Shown here: piece after piece, positions 1 through 6,919 of the stretch | How the letters are laid out: every line of letters starts with the position of its first letter | Numbering within the stretch: position 1 is the stretch's first letter | From: Betaproteobacteria bacterium | GTDB taxonomy: Bacteria; Pseudomonadota; Gammaproteobacteria; Burkholderiales; Gallionellaceae | DNA length: 37,602 nucleotides | Direction: 5' to 3' | Assembly: GCA_021413765.1 (NCBI GenBank) | Contig: JAIOPT010000088.1 | Location: 1 to 37,602, forward strand | Program-made: the position numbers and the translations under genes | The notes under the pieces: generated by a model | What the model saw: only the letters and a program-made list of their open reading frames with translations | What the model was told of the DNA's origin: nothing | Database searches by the model: none

Positions 1-31
1 TAGACTTCTCTAAAAATGAGGGCATTTTAAA

Positions 32-184
32 ATGAACCATGTCATTACGTTTTCTTGTTTGATTGCGGCTGCAATTGCATATCTCGCTGGCAGTGCATCG
101 GGAGCCATAATCTTCTTCGTAGTGGGCGTTGTTCTTGAGGGGGTATTCTGGTTGCGGCTTTGCCGACGCCAGGAAAACTCGTAG
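32..184 (+). CDS. Small predicted membrane protein (50 aa)
   Basis: Reading from the ATG at 32 to the TAG at 182-184 gives 50 residues. They begin MNHVITFSCLIAAAIAYLAG and continue through a second hydrophobic stretch (GAIIFFVVGVVLEGVFW), ending in a short basic tail (RLCRRQENS). That pattern predicts two closely spaced membrane helices with a positively charged cytoplasmic end. A purine-rich GAGGG lies about 10 bases before the start. Tiny hydrophobic proteins of this layout are common as integron cassettes and accessory genes; no function is known to me. It is the first of a series of unrelated + strand genes, each followed by a structured spacer, and may be the distal part of a cassette that begins outside the window. 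Confidence 0.55.
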   Translation: MNHVITFSCLIAAAIAYLAGSASGAIIFFVVGVVLEGVFWLRLCRRQENS

Positions 185-370
185 CGCTTTTGTTTGCCCA
201 AAAGTAAATGCTTCGGCGATCAAGAAAGATATGAGGAAGCCTAATCTACGCCAAGGGGGACTGCGCAAAAGCGCACAGCCCCGTAGCTGCATTACTTTGG
301 GTGCCTTAACGTCATCGAGTATGCTAGTTTGGCCTGACCATAGGACAAAGGAATATCACGAGGAGCTCTC
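185..370. other. Structured spacer between cassette-like genes
   Basis: This 186-bp non-coding stretch holds an imperfect hairpin at about 246-285: CTAC, then GGGG, then TGCGC-AAAA-GCGCA, closing with CCCC and GTAG. At 305-325 a sequence containing CATCGAGTATGCTAG resembles the left edge of the spacers at 1699 and 3424. No clean attC core pair is visible, so this is only a possible degenerate cassette recombination site. The GAGGAG ribosome binding site of the next gene lies at its right end. Confidence 0.3.
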
Positions 371-913
371 ATGCGTCAGTTGAAACTGAGCAAGGCCTTT
401 ACCCTGATGGAACCAGGACCTGTTGTCCTCGTGACGACCCATGATGGCCAGAAAGACAACATCATGACTATCTCCTGGACCATGGTGATGGATTTCACTC
501 CGGTATTTGCCATCACCACGGGTGAATGGAATCATTCTTTCGCGGCGTTGCGAAAGAATAGGGAGTGCGTCATTGCCATTCCCACGGTTGACATGCTGGA
601 TAAAGTCGTCGGTATAGGGACGTGCTCTGGGGCAGACACAGACAAGTTTGCCAAGTTCAAGCTCACACCTTTGCAAAGCAAATTCGTCACGTCGCCCTTG
701 ATCAAGGAGTGCCTCGCCAACATTGAGTGCAAGGTCATCGACATCGTCAAGAAGCACAACATCGTCGTGTTAGAGGGGCTTGCCGCATACATCGATACCG
801 CACGCAAGGAGAAGCGTATGGTTCACGCTGTTGGCGACGGAACGTTCATTGTCGACGGGCGCAAGATTGACCGGAGGAAGATGATGGCCTCCAAACTCCC
901 ATCTGGCGTTTAA
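371..913 (+). CDS. Flavin reductase-like (FMN-binding split barrel) protein
   Basis: The 180-aa product resembles the flavin reductase-like family (FMN-binding split barrel, DIM6/NTAB type). Supporting features are the opening 'PGPVVLVTTHDGQKDNIMTISW' pattern, the FAITTG-W segment at about 50-57 and the 'ECVIAIPT' strand. Members bind FMN and reduce free flavin or act as flavoprotein oxidoreductases in the cytoplasm; the substrate here cannot be deduced. The start follows a strong GAGGAG at 359-364. The stop codon lies inside GTTTAAC (908-914), which reads as the left core of a candidate attC site, the arrangement expected for a compact integron cassette. Confidence 0.75.
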   Translation: MRQLKLSKAFTLMEPGPVVLVTTHDGQKDNIMTISWTMVMDFTPVFAITTGEWNHSFAALRKNRECVIAIPTVDMLDKVVGIGTCSGADTDKFAKFKLTPLQSKFVTSPLIKECLANIECKVIDIVKKHNIVVLEGLAAYIDTARKEKRMVHAVGDGTFIVDGRKIDRRKMMASKLPSGV

Positions 914-971
914 CGTTCTTTGGCAAGCTACGAGGAAATCCTGGGAGCCAAAATGAAATGCACGGTTGGAC
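908..971 (+). other. Candidate attC site (cassette recombination site)
   Basis: The 64-bp segment starts with GTTTAAC (RYYYAAC, 908-914), which contains the stop codon of the flavin-reductase gene, and ends with GTTGGAC (GTTRRRY, 965-971). Between them, TTTGGC (919-924) and GCCAAA can pair as inner boxes. Size and layout fit the usual 57-141 bp attC range, but the right inner spacer is longer than usual and the two cores match at only five of seven bases. The call is from pattern only. Confidence 0.45.
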
Positions 972-1007
972 TGAATGTAATGAAGCTCAACATCCCACCA
1001 CTCACCA

Positions 1008-1682
1008 ATGGATCAATGGGGTGAGGCTCGATTGATTTTTTTATATGCTGTTATCCGACACGCTATATTATGTGTTTGCTTTATCCTAGCGGCATGTGCG
1101 ATACCGACCCAAACTTTAGCCGAGGTTATCAAAAAATCTCCTGAACCTGCTCCAATCTCTAACTTTCAAATTGTAAGCTCTGGAGATGCTGATGGTGCGA
1201 ATGCGGTATACCGAAGCGGCCAGCCGAAGGGAGATGCAGAGTGGGCCTATTTGGAAAAGATAGGTATCAAGACTGTCATCAAACTAAACGAGTTTTCCAA
1301 AGAGGCAGACAAATCTGAAGAGTTTAGTCTCGCCAAAAAACACAACATCAATGTCATCCCAATTTATATGCCGCCGGAAGACTTTCCACATAACTGGAAT
1401 CTATGGGCTCATCCTGATGAAAAGGCTCTCATGCAAGCGGTAGAAGCATTAGAGAACAAAAATAATTTGCCGGCCTTAGTGCATTGCAGTCATGGAAAGG
1501 ATCGGACAGGACTGGTAGTCGCGGTCTATAGAGTGCGCAACAAAAAATATTGTAAGGACGCAGCCCTCAATGAGATGAGATATTATGGAGCCAACCCTTT
1601 TTTATTTGGGCTCAAGCCTATGCTAGATAGCCCAAATATCATACAAAATCCTAGATGTATTCACGAATTGACTGTTCAATGA
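1008..1682 (+). CDS. DSP/PTP-like phosphatase, probable lipoprotein
   Basis: The protein (224 aa from the first ATG) carries the cysteine-phosphatase signature HCSHGKDRTG at about 159-168, with catalytic Cys160 and phosphate-binding Arg166. An upstream VYRSGQP motif (67-73) is typical of bacterial dual-specificity-like phosphatases. An acidic residue in PPEDFP (122-127) could be the general acid. The N-terminus is hydrophobic and ends in LAAC (27-30), a plausible lipobox, so the enzyme may be anchored outside the cytoplasmic membrane. The start is uncertain. A TTG at 1032 has GGTGAGG just upstream and would give a more conventional signal peptide. A candidate attC-like spacer follows the gene. 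Confidence 0.75.
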   Translation: MDQWGEARLIFLYAVIRHAILCVCFILAACAIPTQTLAEVIKKSPEPAPISNFQIVSSGDADGANAVYRSGQPKGDAEWAYLEKIGIKTVIKLNEFSKEADKSEEFSLAKKHNINVIPIYMPPEDFPHNWNLWAHPDEKALMQAVEALENKNNLPALVHCSHGKDRTGLVVAVYRVRNKKYCKDAALNEMRYYGANPFLFGLKPMLDSPNIIQNPRCIHELTVQ

Positions 1683-1698
1683 TGAGTCTGCTGGAAAC

Positions 1699-1796
1699 TA
1701 ATGCCCAACGAGTAAGGTTAGATTGTGATCGAACCATCATTCCGTAGGACCTTGCGTATAAAGCCCCGCAAGCCAGGTGAATTCAAACGTTAGTCA
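1699..1796 (+). other. Candidate attC-like spacer
   Basis: The spacer after the phosphatase gene begins TAATGCCCAACGAG and contains GCCCAAC (RYYYAAC, 1703-1709). It ends near CAAACGTTAGTC, with the right core at 1789-1795. Its first about 33 bases match the spacer at 3424 with about 4 differences, and its last about 20 bases match the end of that spacer, while the middles differ in length and sequence. Conserved ends around a variable centre are expected of attC families. The cores pair poorly, so degeneration is likely. Confidence 0.4.
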
Positions 1797-1818
1797 AAAG
1801 AAATGTCAGGCCAACTAT

Positions 1819-2355
1819 ATGTTTAGAGAAGTATTAAAATTTTGGTTAGAAGAAACTGACCCGAAAATGTGGTGGGTTGCAGACTCAAGCTTTGATAATG
1901 AAATTAAAGATAGATTTACCAATCTTGTTAGCCAGGCAACTCAAGGCGAGTTATATGCTTGGAGAAAAGAACCAAAAGGGCGACTTGCAGAGATTATTTT
2001 ATTAGATCAATTTTCAAGAAATATTTTTCGAAATACACCAAGAGCCTTTTCCAATGATCAAGTGGCATTGGTTTTAGCTCAAGAGGCTGTTGAAGCTAAA
2101 GTGCCAAATGTATTAAGCAAAACAGAATGTGGGTTTCTATTGCTCCCATATATGCATAGTGAGTCAAAGGTAATTCACGAGGTTGCTGAAATCCTATATC
2201 GTGAATTTGCAGCTCCATATAACTATGAATATGAGCTTAAACATAAAGTGATCATAGATCGTTTTGGCAGATATCCACATAGAAACGTTATTTTGGGCCG
2301 TGAATCCAGCCCTGAAGAAATTGAATTTTTAAAACAACCAGGTTCAAGTTTTTAA
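1819..2355 (+). CDS. DUF924 family protein
   Basis: The product resembles the DUF924 family (PF06041-type): an early REVLKFWLEETDPKMWW segment, then RLAEIILLDQFSRNIFR, the hallmark 'DQFSRN' motif, and GFLLLPYMHSE and KHKVIIDRFGRYPHRN further on. Family members are about 180-190 aa, soluble and alpha-helical (TPR-like); the biochemical role is unknown. I chose the ATG at 1819 (178 aa) because the upstream GTG at 1777 lies inside the candidate attC spacer and family similarity begins at MFREVLKFW. The gene is visibly more AT-rich than its neighbours, which supports a separate origin. Confidence 0.8.
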   Translation: MFREVLKFWLEETDPKMWWVADSSFDNEIKDRFTNLVSQATQGELYAWRKEPKGRLAEIILLDQFSRNIFRNTPRAFSNDQVALVLAQEAVEAKVPNVLSKTECGFLLLPYMHSESKVIHEVAEILYREFAAPYNYEYELKHKVIIDRFGRYPHRNVILGRESSPEEIEFLKQPGSSF

Positions 2356-2383
2356 CAGTGTTACAACTAATTCCACAACTTTC

Positions 2384-2482
2384 GGTTAAATAGTCGCTGA
2401 AGTATCACACTGGGACTTCTCGCTTCCGTTGGACGTCGCTAGAATCACCCACGCGGTATAATTATCGCAGCGACGGTTAAGT
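2384..2482 (+). other. Candidate attC-like spacer
   Basis: Within the 154-bp gap after the DUF924 gene, GTCGCTG (near 2392) can pair with CAGCGAC (near 2469), and GTTAAGT (GTTRRRY, 2476-2482) directly follows the second box. A further GTTGGAC lies at 2428-2434. The left core is not a clean RYYYAAC. The inverted boxes and right core are what one sees; calling this a cassette recombination site is inference. AAAGGA before 2510 is the ribosome binding site of the next gene. Confidence 0.3.
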
Positions 2483-2509
2483 CGCATCCCCACTTCGAAA
2501 GGACATAAT

Positions 2510-2881
2510 ATGAATACGATGGATATCGCGAAGAAGATGGTCGACCTTTGTCGGCAAGGTAAGAACATGGAGGCGCTCAGCACCCTGTTTGCCGATGACG
2601 TAATCAGCGTAGAGGCGGCGGCTCCCCCTGGAATGGAACGCGAGGCACGAGGCCTCTCTGCAGTGAAGGCGAAGGGTGAATGGTGGATGGCTAATCACGA
2701 AATTCATTCTGCTTCGCTGACTGGTCCGTGGCCACACGACGATCGCTTTATTGTTGGCTTCCAATATGACGTGACGAACAAGCCTTCGGGTCAGAGAATG
2801 AAGATGGACGAGGTTGGGCTATACCAAGTCCGCAACGGAAAAATCGTGCGCGAAGAGTTCTTTTACTGCATGGGCAAGTAA
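2510..2881 (+). CDS. SnoaL-like / NTF2-superfamily protein
   Basis: The 123-aa protein has the cone-shaped alpha+beta barrel signature of SnoaL-like proteins. An N-terminal helix precedes LSTLFADDVISVEA. Then come a charged segment (GLSAVKAKGEWWMANHEIHS), the strand FIVGFQYDVTNKPSGQRMKMDEVGLYQV and the ending NGKIVREEFFY. These small proteins include isomerases, cyclases and dehydratases as well as non-catalytic binding folds. The substrate cannot be predicted here. It has a good AAAGGA ribosome binding site and sits alone between structured spacers, like the other genes of this block. Confidence 0.75.
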   Translation: MNTMDIAKKMVDLCRQGKNMEALSTLFADDVISVEAAAPPGMEREARGLSAVKAKGEWWMANHEIHSASLTGPWPHDDRFIVGFQYDVTNKPSGQRMKMDEVGLYQVRNGKIVREEFFYCMGK

Positions 2882-3172
2882 CCAGCGTTAGCGTAGAAGG
2901 TTGCACGAGACGCCCAAATTCGAGAGCATTAATGGTGGTACTGGTTCAAGCCCGACGCCGTTCTGGCGTGCGATTGATTCGAAATCAAGTATTGCCAAGA
3001 AGTTATCATTCGATAGTGCTTTCGTTCGCATAATAATTCATTCCAGCGGACTGCCATTGGCAGCTGCTGGATGCAAACGTTGAACTAAACCGCTATCGCG
3101 GTGAACCGTGTGCCGTGAGGTGAGAGCCTGACCCTATTGAATACGATTTTAGTTATAGTGAAGGAGTAATCC
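2882..3172. other. Non-coding spacer with cassette-boundary-like sequence
   Basis: These 291 bases have no convincing gene; the 60-codon open frame starting at 2901 has no family features. CAAACGTTGAAC ends at 3085 and contains GTTGAAC (GTTRRRY, 3079-3085). It resembles the CAAACGTTAGTC and AAAACGTTAAGT right edges at 1786 and 3586. A small hairpin ACCGC-TATC-GCGGT lies at 3089-3102 and ACGCC-GTTCT-GGCGT lies near 2956. A strong AAGGAG precedes the next start codon. Confidence 0.35.
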
Positions 3173-3427
3173 ATGGTCAACATTCGACATTACTTTGATG
3201 CGGGTTCATTGCTGGTCATCTTCATAACCTTTGCTCTTTTTTTGGCCGCGCTCTACTCCACTGGGTTTACTCACGATCTATTACTCGAAGCTGGTGTATT
3301 TCTGGTGTCGGTGAAGTTGATCTTGATGTCGTACAAAAATGCGGTTGCATCAGATAAGCTGCATAATGAGTTGGCTGAGATTCGTTCCCTGATACAAGAA
3401 ATGAATAACAAATCGAGGTCAAATTAA
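3173..3427 (+). CDS. Small two-helix membrane protein with coiled-coil tail
   Basis: The 84-aa protein has two hydrophobic segments, about residues 13-30 (LLVIFITFALFLAALYS) and 36-54 (LLLEAGVFLVSVKLILMSY). A charged C-terminal helix follows (DKLHNELAEIRSLIQEMNNK), with heptad-like leucine and isoleucine spacing that could form a short coiled coil. It is therefore predicted to be an inner-membrane protein with a cytoplasmic oligomerising tail. I do not recognise a named family. The start follows AAGGAG with ideal spacing. It looks like another single-gene cassette. Confidence 0.65.
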   Translation: MVNIRHYFDAGSLLVIFITFALFLAALYSTGFTHDLLLEAGVFLVSVKLILMSYKNAVASDKLHNELAEIRSLIQEMNNKSRSN

Positions 3428-3597
3428 TGCCTATCGAGTATGGTTAGATTGTGATCGCGAAGCGAGCCACAATCTGAGCCATTTGTTGTACAAGCCCGGT
3501 GAGGAGCAATGGGGGACGGAAAATGCAGAGTATGCGGCGGCGCTGATGCCTGCATTTATTGTCCCAAATAGCGCAGTGAATTAAAACGTTAAGTTAC
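3424..3597 (+). other. Candidate attC-like spacer with internal hairpin
   Basis: This spacer shares its left edge (TAATGCC...CGAGTA, then GGTTAGATTGTGATCG) and its right edge (GTGAATT...AAACGTTAAGT) with the spacer at 1699-1796. The right core GTTAAGT fits GTTRRRY. Inside, AGATTGTG (3446-3453) pairs perfectly with CACAATCT (3468-3475) around an inner TCGC-GAA-GCGA hairpin. Long attC sites often carry such internal structure. The left core (GCCTATC) is degenerate. Confidence 0.4.
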
Positions 3598-3609
3598 TGG
3601 AGACTCACG

Positions 3610-4047
3610 ATGCAAGACTTTCCTCATCACTACCGAGTTGCGGCGAATGCGGTTCCAGATGGAGATGTTAGCCTCTCGGCAGAGAAGCTGGAAACGCTAG
3701 CTTCGGCACCACCGCAGGAGTTCGGTGGGCCCGGAGATCGTTGGTCCCCCGAAACACTATTGGTGGCGGCTGTCGCGGATTGTTTCATTCTCAGTTTTCG
3801 GGCCATCGCCAGGGCCTCGAAGTTACCTTGGTTGTCGTTGAACTGTGACGTTGAAGGTACCCTCGAACGCGTAGAAGGAACGGCGAAGTTCACAGCGTTC
3901 AAGGTGAATGCCACGCTTAACGTGCCCGCAGATACCAACGAACCAAGAGCACGACGCATACTTGAGAAAGCCGAAGAGAGTTGTCTAATTACAAATTCTC
4001 TATCCGGCGCAACACACTTGCACGCTGTGGTATTGGTCAAGTCCTAG
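3610..4047 (+). CDS. OsmC family protein
   Basis: The 145-aa product matches the OsmC/Ohr superfamily. The opening strands lead to GPGDRWSPETLLVAAVADCFILSFRAIAR, with the first redox cysteine at Cys58, and the second conserved cysteine is in AEESCLITNSL (Cys125). Such proteins are dimeric cytoplasmic thiol peroxidases acting on organic hydroperoxides or similar oxidants. The Glu before the second Cys and the absence of an Ohr-type N-terminus fit the general OsmC/YhfA branch rather than Ohr. A GGAG lies upstream of the ATG. It is the last gene of the cassette-like series; the IS remnant begins about 220 bp later. Confidence 0.85.
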   Translation: MQDFPHHYRVAANAVPDGDVSLSAEKLETLASAPPQEFGGPGDRWSPETLLVAAVADCFILSFRAIARASKLPWLSLNCDVEGTLERVEGTAKFTAFKVNATLNVPADTNEPRARRILEKAEESCLITNSLSGATHLHAVVLVKS

Positions 4048-4265
4048 TCATGATGCAACCAAACAATGAATTAAAGCCCGGTTGGGCTTAGCACCCGCGT
4101 AGATATGAAAATCTGTTGAGCTTGTGGCACGGATAATAATATCCGGCAGTGTGTATGACGTGGGCGGCATGACTAAACCTGCGCCCGGCCAAGGTTTATC
4201 CAAAAGTGAATCAATAGGTGACCTTGTTGAAACATGCTGCTCCTCGCCGTCGTCATAGTGATTCT

Positions 4266-4760
4266 TGTAGTGGTCAAGTAATTTCGGACACAACGATAGG
4301 TTTTTTTGCTGCTTTGTTCCGCTCAAAGACGGAGGGCGACAGATTGCCCAATACTGAGTGTATGCGATTACAGTTATAGAATCCCACGATGTATGCGGTG
4401 ATATCTGTTTTAGCCTCCATTTGATTGGCATATTCGCGCTGCCAAACGCGCTCCATTTTGAGGTTCAGAAAAAAGCGTTCTGCCACTGCATTGTCCCAAC
4501 AGTTGCCCTTACGGCTCACAAAGCCTGATAATGGCCGCAGGCTTATTGACTGCCACGGTCGGCGTGGACGGAGCGCTGGTTGATGTTGCTGTATTGCCAT
4601 GTGCAGTGCGGCGCAGACCAGTTCAGCAGGCATGCTCGGCACCATCGCGCATCCAACCACCTTGCGCGAGAATAAGTCCAGCACTATCGCTAAATAGAGC
4701 CAGCCTAACCCGGTGCGGATATAGGTGATGTCACCCACCCAAGCAATATTGGGTGCGACC
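4266..4760 (-). pseudogene. IS3-family transposase OrfB remnant
   Basis: The - strand frame encodes the integrase core of an IS3-family OrfB. It shows WVGDITYI (first Asp), VLDLFSRKVVG (second Asp) and GNCWDNAVAERFF (catalytic Glu region), ending near 4274. The gene is broken in two ways. The N-terminal half is missing because the sequence stops at the end of the IS10-like element (4760/4761). Around 4520-4560 the usual HSDRGSQ motif appears only in another frame (HADRGSQ, then a stop), so a frameshift and small deletion lie between it and SRKGNCW. The outer end TGTAGTGGTCAAGTAATTTC (from 4266) looks like an IS3-type terminal repeat. It cannot be an active transposase. Confidence 0.8.
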
Positions 4761-6093
4761 CTGAGGTCTCCCCTCAAAGTTGCTGCGCAGGATGATCATA
4801 GCGTAACCGTTCAAGTGCTGCACCAAGCTCGCGTGGCGGGAATGCCGCCATACCATGTTGTATAAGCTGCAATGCCAAAGTAATCACAGAGAGAACCGGG
4901 CGCGAACGCCGCGTGTTGCTCTGGAATTTGAACTCCAACTGTCGTGCTTTACCCACCTCGCCAATCAAGCGCAGTACGAACGAGGCAAGACATGCGACCA
5001 GCAGTAACACACCCAAGCGGTTTTTCTGCGTGGATCGGCTAGCTGAGAATCCCAATCCAAAATGCTCGCTTTTCAAATCGCGGAATGACTCCTCAATCTG
5101 CATCCGCTGGGCGTACACGGCCACGACAGCTTGAGCACTCAAGTGATCAAGTTTTGGGCTGACTGCCAACAGCCATGGTTCGCGTTGCGCGCGAGCATTC
5201 TTCAGGCTATGGCTCGAATGGTCACGCTTACCCAGGCGACTTTTCTTGTGGCGCTTTTGATTTGCATATTTGATCAACACCAGACGGCATGGCACAGGAT
5301 GATTTCGTACATAGTTGAATTGACCGAGTGACCTCGCTTTTGCTGTGGCAAATGGATAGAGTGTTTTGCAGCCAGCCCACGTATCACCATCTACCGGACT
5401 GACCATGTCGCGGTTACGAATACGACCGATCCAATACCAGCCCATACGGTTGACCAATCTGAACCATGTGCCACGAAAACCAGCATCGGTAATCAGAAGG
5501 GGTACACAGCCTGTCGGCAGCATGGTGGCGAGTTGCGTAAGAAACGCCTGATGCACGCGCGGTGATGTTGCCTGCGATTGCGGGTACAACTGCTCATACA
5601 GGGTTATGCTACGGCCTTCAACAGCAACCGAAGCGCGCAACAATTGCCATTGTCGATCAGGCGTTAAATCCGACCAGTCGATGACGATCAGCGGCATCGA
5701 TATTCCGTTCGAGCACTGTCGTGCAAGTGCCTCGTACAACTTGGATATTTCAGTGTGCAGCAAGTCGTTGCCGAGCAGCCGGTCAATGCGTTTGATGTTG
5801 TGCTTGACGGCGACCGAGCCGGTCAGCCCGCGCCCCATATCGCTTAACGTCAGCCGACTGCCCGTTACCACCGCCTCGACAGCAGCCAGTAAGCTGGCTA
5901 AGCATTTTGCGTGAATGACTGGGAAGCTTGTGGAAAGAATGCGGTGTAAGATTGTGATCGCGTGCATGGCGGGTTCTCCTTCGCAGTTTGGTCGCTACAA
6001 AAGAGACAATAAACCTACCATGCATGTGCTGTTTTGGAACAGACAACACGCCATATTTTATTGAAATGAAAAGGAGTTTTGAGGGGGCCTCAG
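4761..6093 (-). mobile_element. IS10-like insertion sequence (IS4 family), complete
   Basis: The 1333-bp element is bounded by imperfect inverted ends. The left end (4761) reads CTGAGGTCTCCCCTCAAAG. The right end, read inward from 6093, is CTGAGGCCCCCTCAAAAC. This matches the CTGA...CCCCT.A pattern of IS10 ends, and the length is close to IS10 (about 1.33 kb). The 9-bp flanks differ (GGTGCGACC on the left, AGTCTGGCC on the right), so no target duplication is visible. The left flank is IS3 DNA and the right flank is not, so the element probably took part in a deletion or rearrangement after insertion. Confidence 0.85.
4774..5967 (-). CDS. IS10-like transposase
   Basis: The 397-aa DDE transposase belongs to the IS10 group of the IS4 family. 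The conserved early block KHNIKRIDRLLGN is present. The catalytic triad is visible as Asp97 in VIDWSDLT, Asp161 in ITDAGFRGTW and Glu292 in the Y-R-E-K signature (Tyr285, Arg288, Glu292, Lys299; YAQRMQIEESFRDLK). The length is close to IS10 transposase (about 400 aa) and no internal stop is seen, so the gene is probably functional. It acts by cut-and-paste on the element ends at 4761 and 6093. Confidence 0.9.
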   Translation of the reverse strand: MHAITILHRILSTSFPVIHAKCLASLLAAVEAVVTGSRLTLSDMGRGLTGSVAVKHNIKRIDRLLGNDLLHTEISKLYEALARQCSNGISMPLIVIDWSDLTPDRQWQLLRASVAVEGRSITLYEQLYPQSQATSPRVHQAFLTQLATMLPTGCVPLLITDAGFRGTWFRLVNRMGWYWIGRIRNRDMVSPVDGDTWAGCKTLYPFATAKARSLGQFNYVRNHPVPCRLVLIKYANQKRHKKSRLGKRDHSSHSLKNARAQREPWLLAVSPKLDHLSAQAVVAVYAQRMQIEESFRDLKSEHFGLGFSASRSTQKNRLGVLLLVACLASFVLRLIGEVGKARQLEFKFQSNTRRSRPVLSVITLALQLIQHGMAAFPPRELGAALERLRYDHPAQQL

Positions 6094-6192
6094 AGTCTGG
6101 CCCATCGATACTGTTAATTTGCCCCAGCTTTGGCGGGCGAATTGACGATTAAATATAACGCTTAACAATCCTTACGTAGAAGGGAGTATGAC

Positions 6193-6651
6193 ATGGCAGA
6201 TGACGGCTCAGCACAATCAACCACCGTATGGCCTCTACCCAAGTTTTATTTTGAAGTCAAGTGGGATACCAACGTGATGTTGTTTCAAGAAGTTTCCGGT
6301 CTGGATGTTCAGTCCGAAGAAATAAAATATCGGCATGGCGACAGCAAGAATTTTTCAGCTATCAAGATGCCCGGCCTGAAAAAGGTTGGCAACGTCACGA
6401 TGAAAAAGGGAATCTTCAAGGCGGATAACAAGTTTTGGCTGTGGTTTAACGAGATTAAGATGAATACGATCAAGCGTGTTCCGGTCACCATCAGTTTGCT
6501 CGACGAGGCAGGCGCACCCACTATGGTGTGGACGCTTGCCAATGCATGGCCAACCAAAATTACCGGTACGGACCTGAAGGCGGTAGGTAACGAAGTGGCG
6601 GTCGAGTCGATCGAAATCGTCCACGAGGGGCTCACTATCGCCAACGGTTAA
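6193..6651 (+). CDS. Orphan phage-tail tube protein (gp19/TIGR02241 family)
   Basis: The 152-aa protein matches the T4 gp19-like/'conserved hypothetical phage tail region' family. It has FYFEVKWDTNVMLFQEVSGLDVQSEEIKYRHG at the front, the central MPGLKKVGNVTMKKGIF and WLWFNEI segments, and the end AVESIEIVHEGLTI. Such proteins form the inner tube of contractile tails and extracellular contractile injection systems (Afp1/Pvc1-like). It has a good AAGGGAG ribosome binding site. No sheath, baseplate, AAA or spike gene lies nearby: the upstream neighbour is an IS and the downstream gene is an ATP-grasp on the other strand. It is therefore an orphan, probably a leftover of a larger cluster or a separately acquired gene. 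Confidence 0.85.
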   Translation: MADDGSAQSTTVWPLPKFYFEVKWDTNVMLFQEVSGLDVQSEEIKYRHGDSKNFSAIKMPGLKKVGNVTMKKGIFKADNKFWLWFNEIKMNTIKRVPVTISLLDEAGAPTMVWTLANAWPTKITGTDLKAVGNEVAVESIEIVHEGLTIANG

Positions 6652-6693
6652 TTCCGCAGGCAGAGATGGAGGGGGGCCCCCGTTTTTATGTTC

Positions 6694-6739
6694 CCGACAC
6701 ATTCACTAGGTGCTTTACTGCGTCTATTGAATGTGTCGG
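6694..6739. repeat. 12-bp perfect inverted repeat
   Basis: CCGACACATTCA (6694-6705) and TGAATGTGTCGG (6728-6739) form a perfect inverted repeat around a 22-base loop, about 40 bp after the tube-protein gene. There is no T-run beyond it, so a simple terminator is unlikely. It may be the end structure of a small mobile element or a protein binding site. A G-rich tract followed by CCCCCG sits just upstream at 6669-6682. Confidence 0.6.
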
Positions 6740-6750
6740 ATTGACAGGTT

Positions 6751-6794
6751 GACTCCAAAAAATCACGGTTTTAGGACTGTGAATTTTTAGAGTC
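6751..6794. repeat. Imperfect palindrome related to the 19.5-kb element
   Basis: GACTCCAAAAAATCACGGT pairs, with about three mismatches, with the right half ending GAATTTTTAGAGTC. The ending GAATTTTTAGAG plus a following C-rich stretch is the same as in the larger palindromic element at 19487-19629, which ends GAATTTTTAGAGGCGCCCT. This suggests a common short palindromic repeat family, here in a collapsed form. Confidence 0.45.
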
Positions 6795-6919
6795 CCTTAT
6801 GATGGTGGCATGATGAGTATTATCGACGACGGATTAGTAATGGCGCAGTGGCTGCACTTTGATGAGTGTCCCCCGCCAGCCTTTCAGAATCAATTGAGTC
6901 GGATCATTGATATTGGATT

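Noticed and set aside
2901-3083. 60-codon + strand frame after the SnoaL-like gene
   Set aside because: No family features, overlaps a spacer with cassette-edge sequence, and lacks a convincing ribosome binding site.
4752-6102. 9-bp target duplication of the IS10-like element
   Set aside because: The flanks GGTGCGACC and AGTCTGGCC differ, so no duplication can be claimed.
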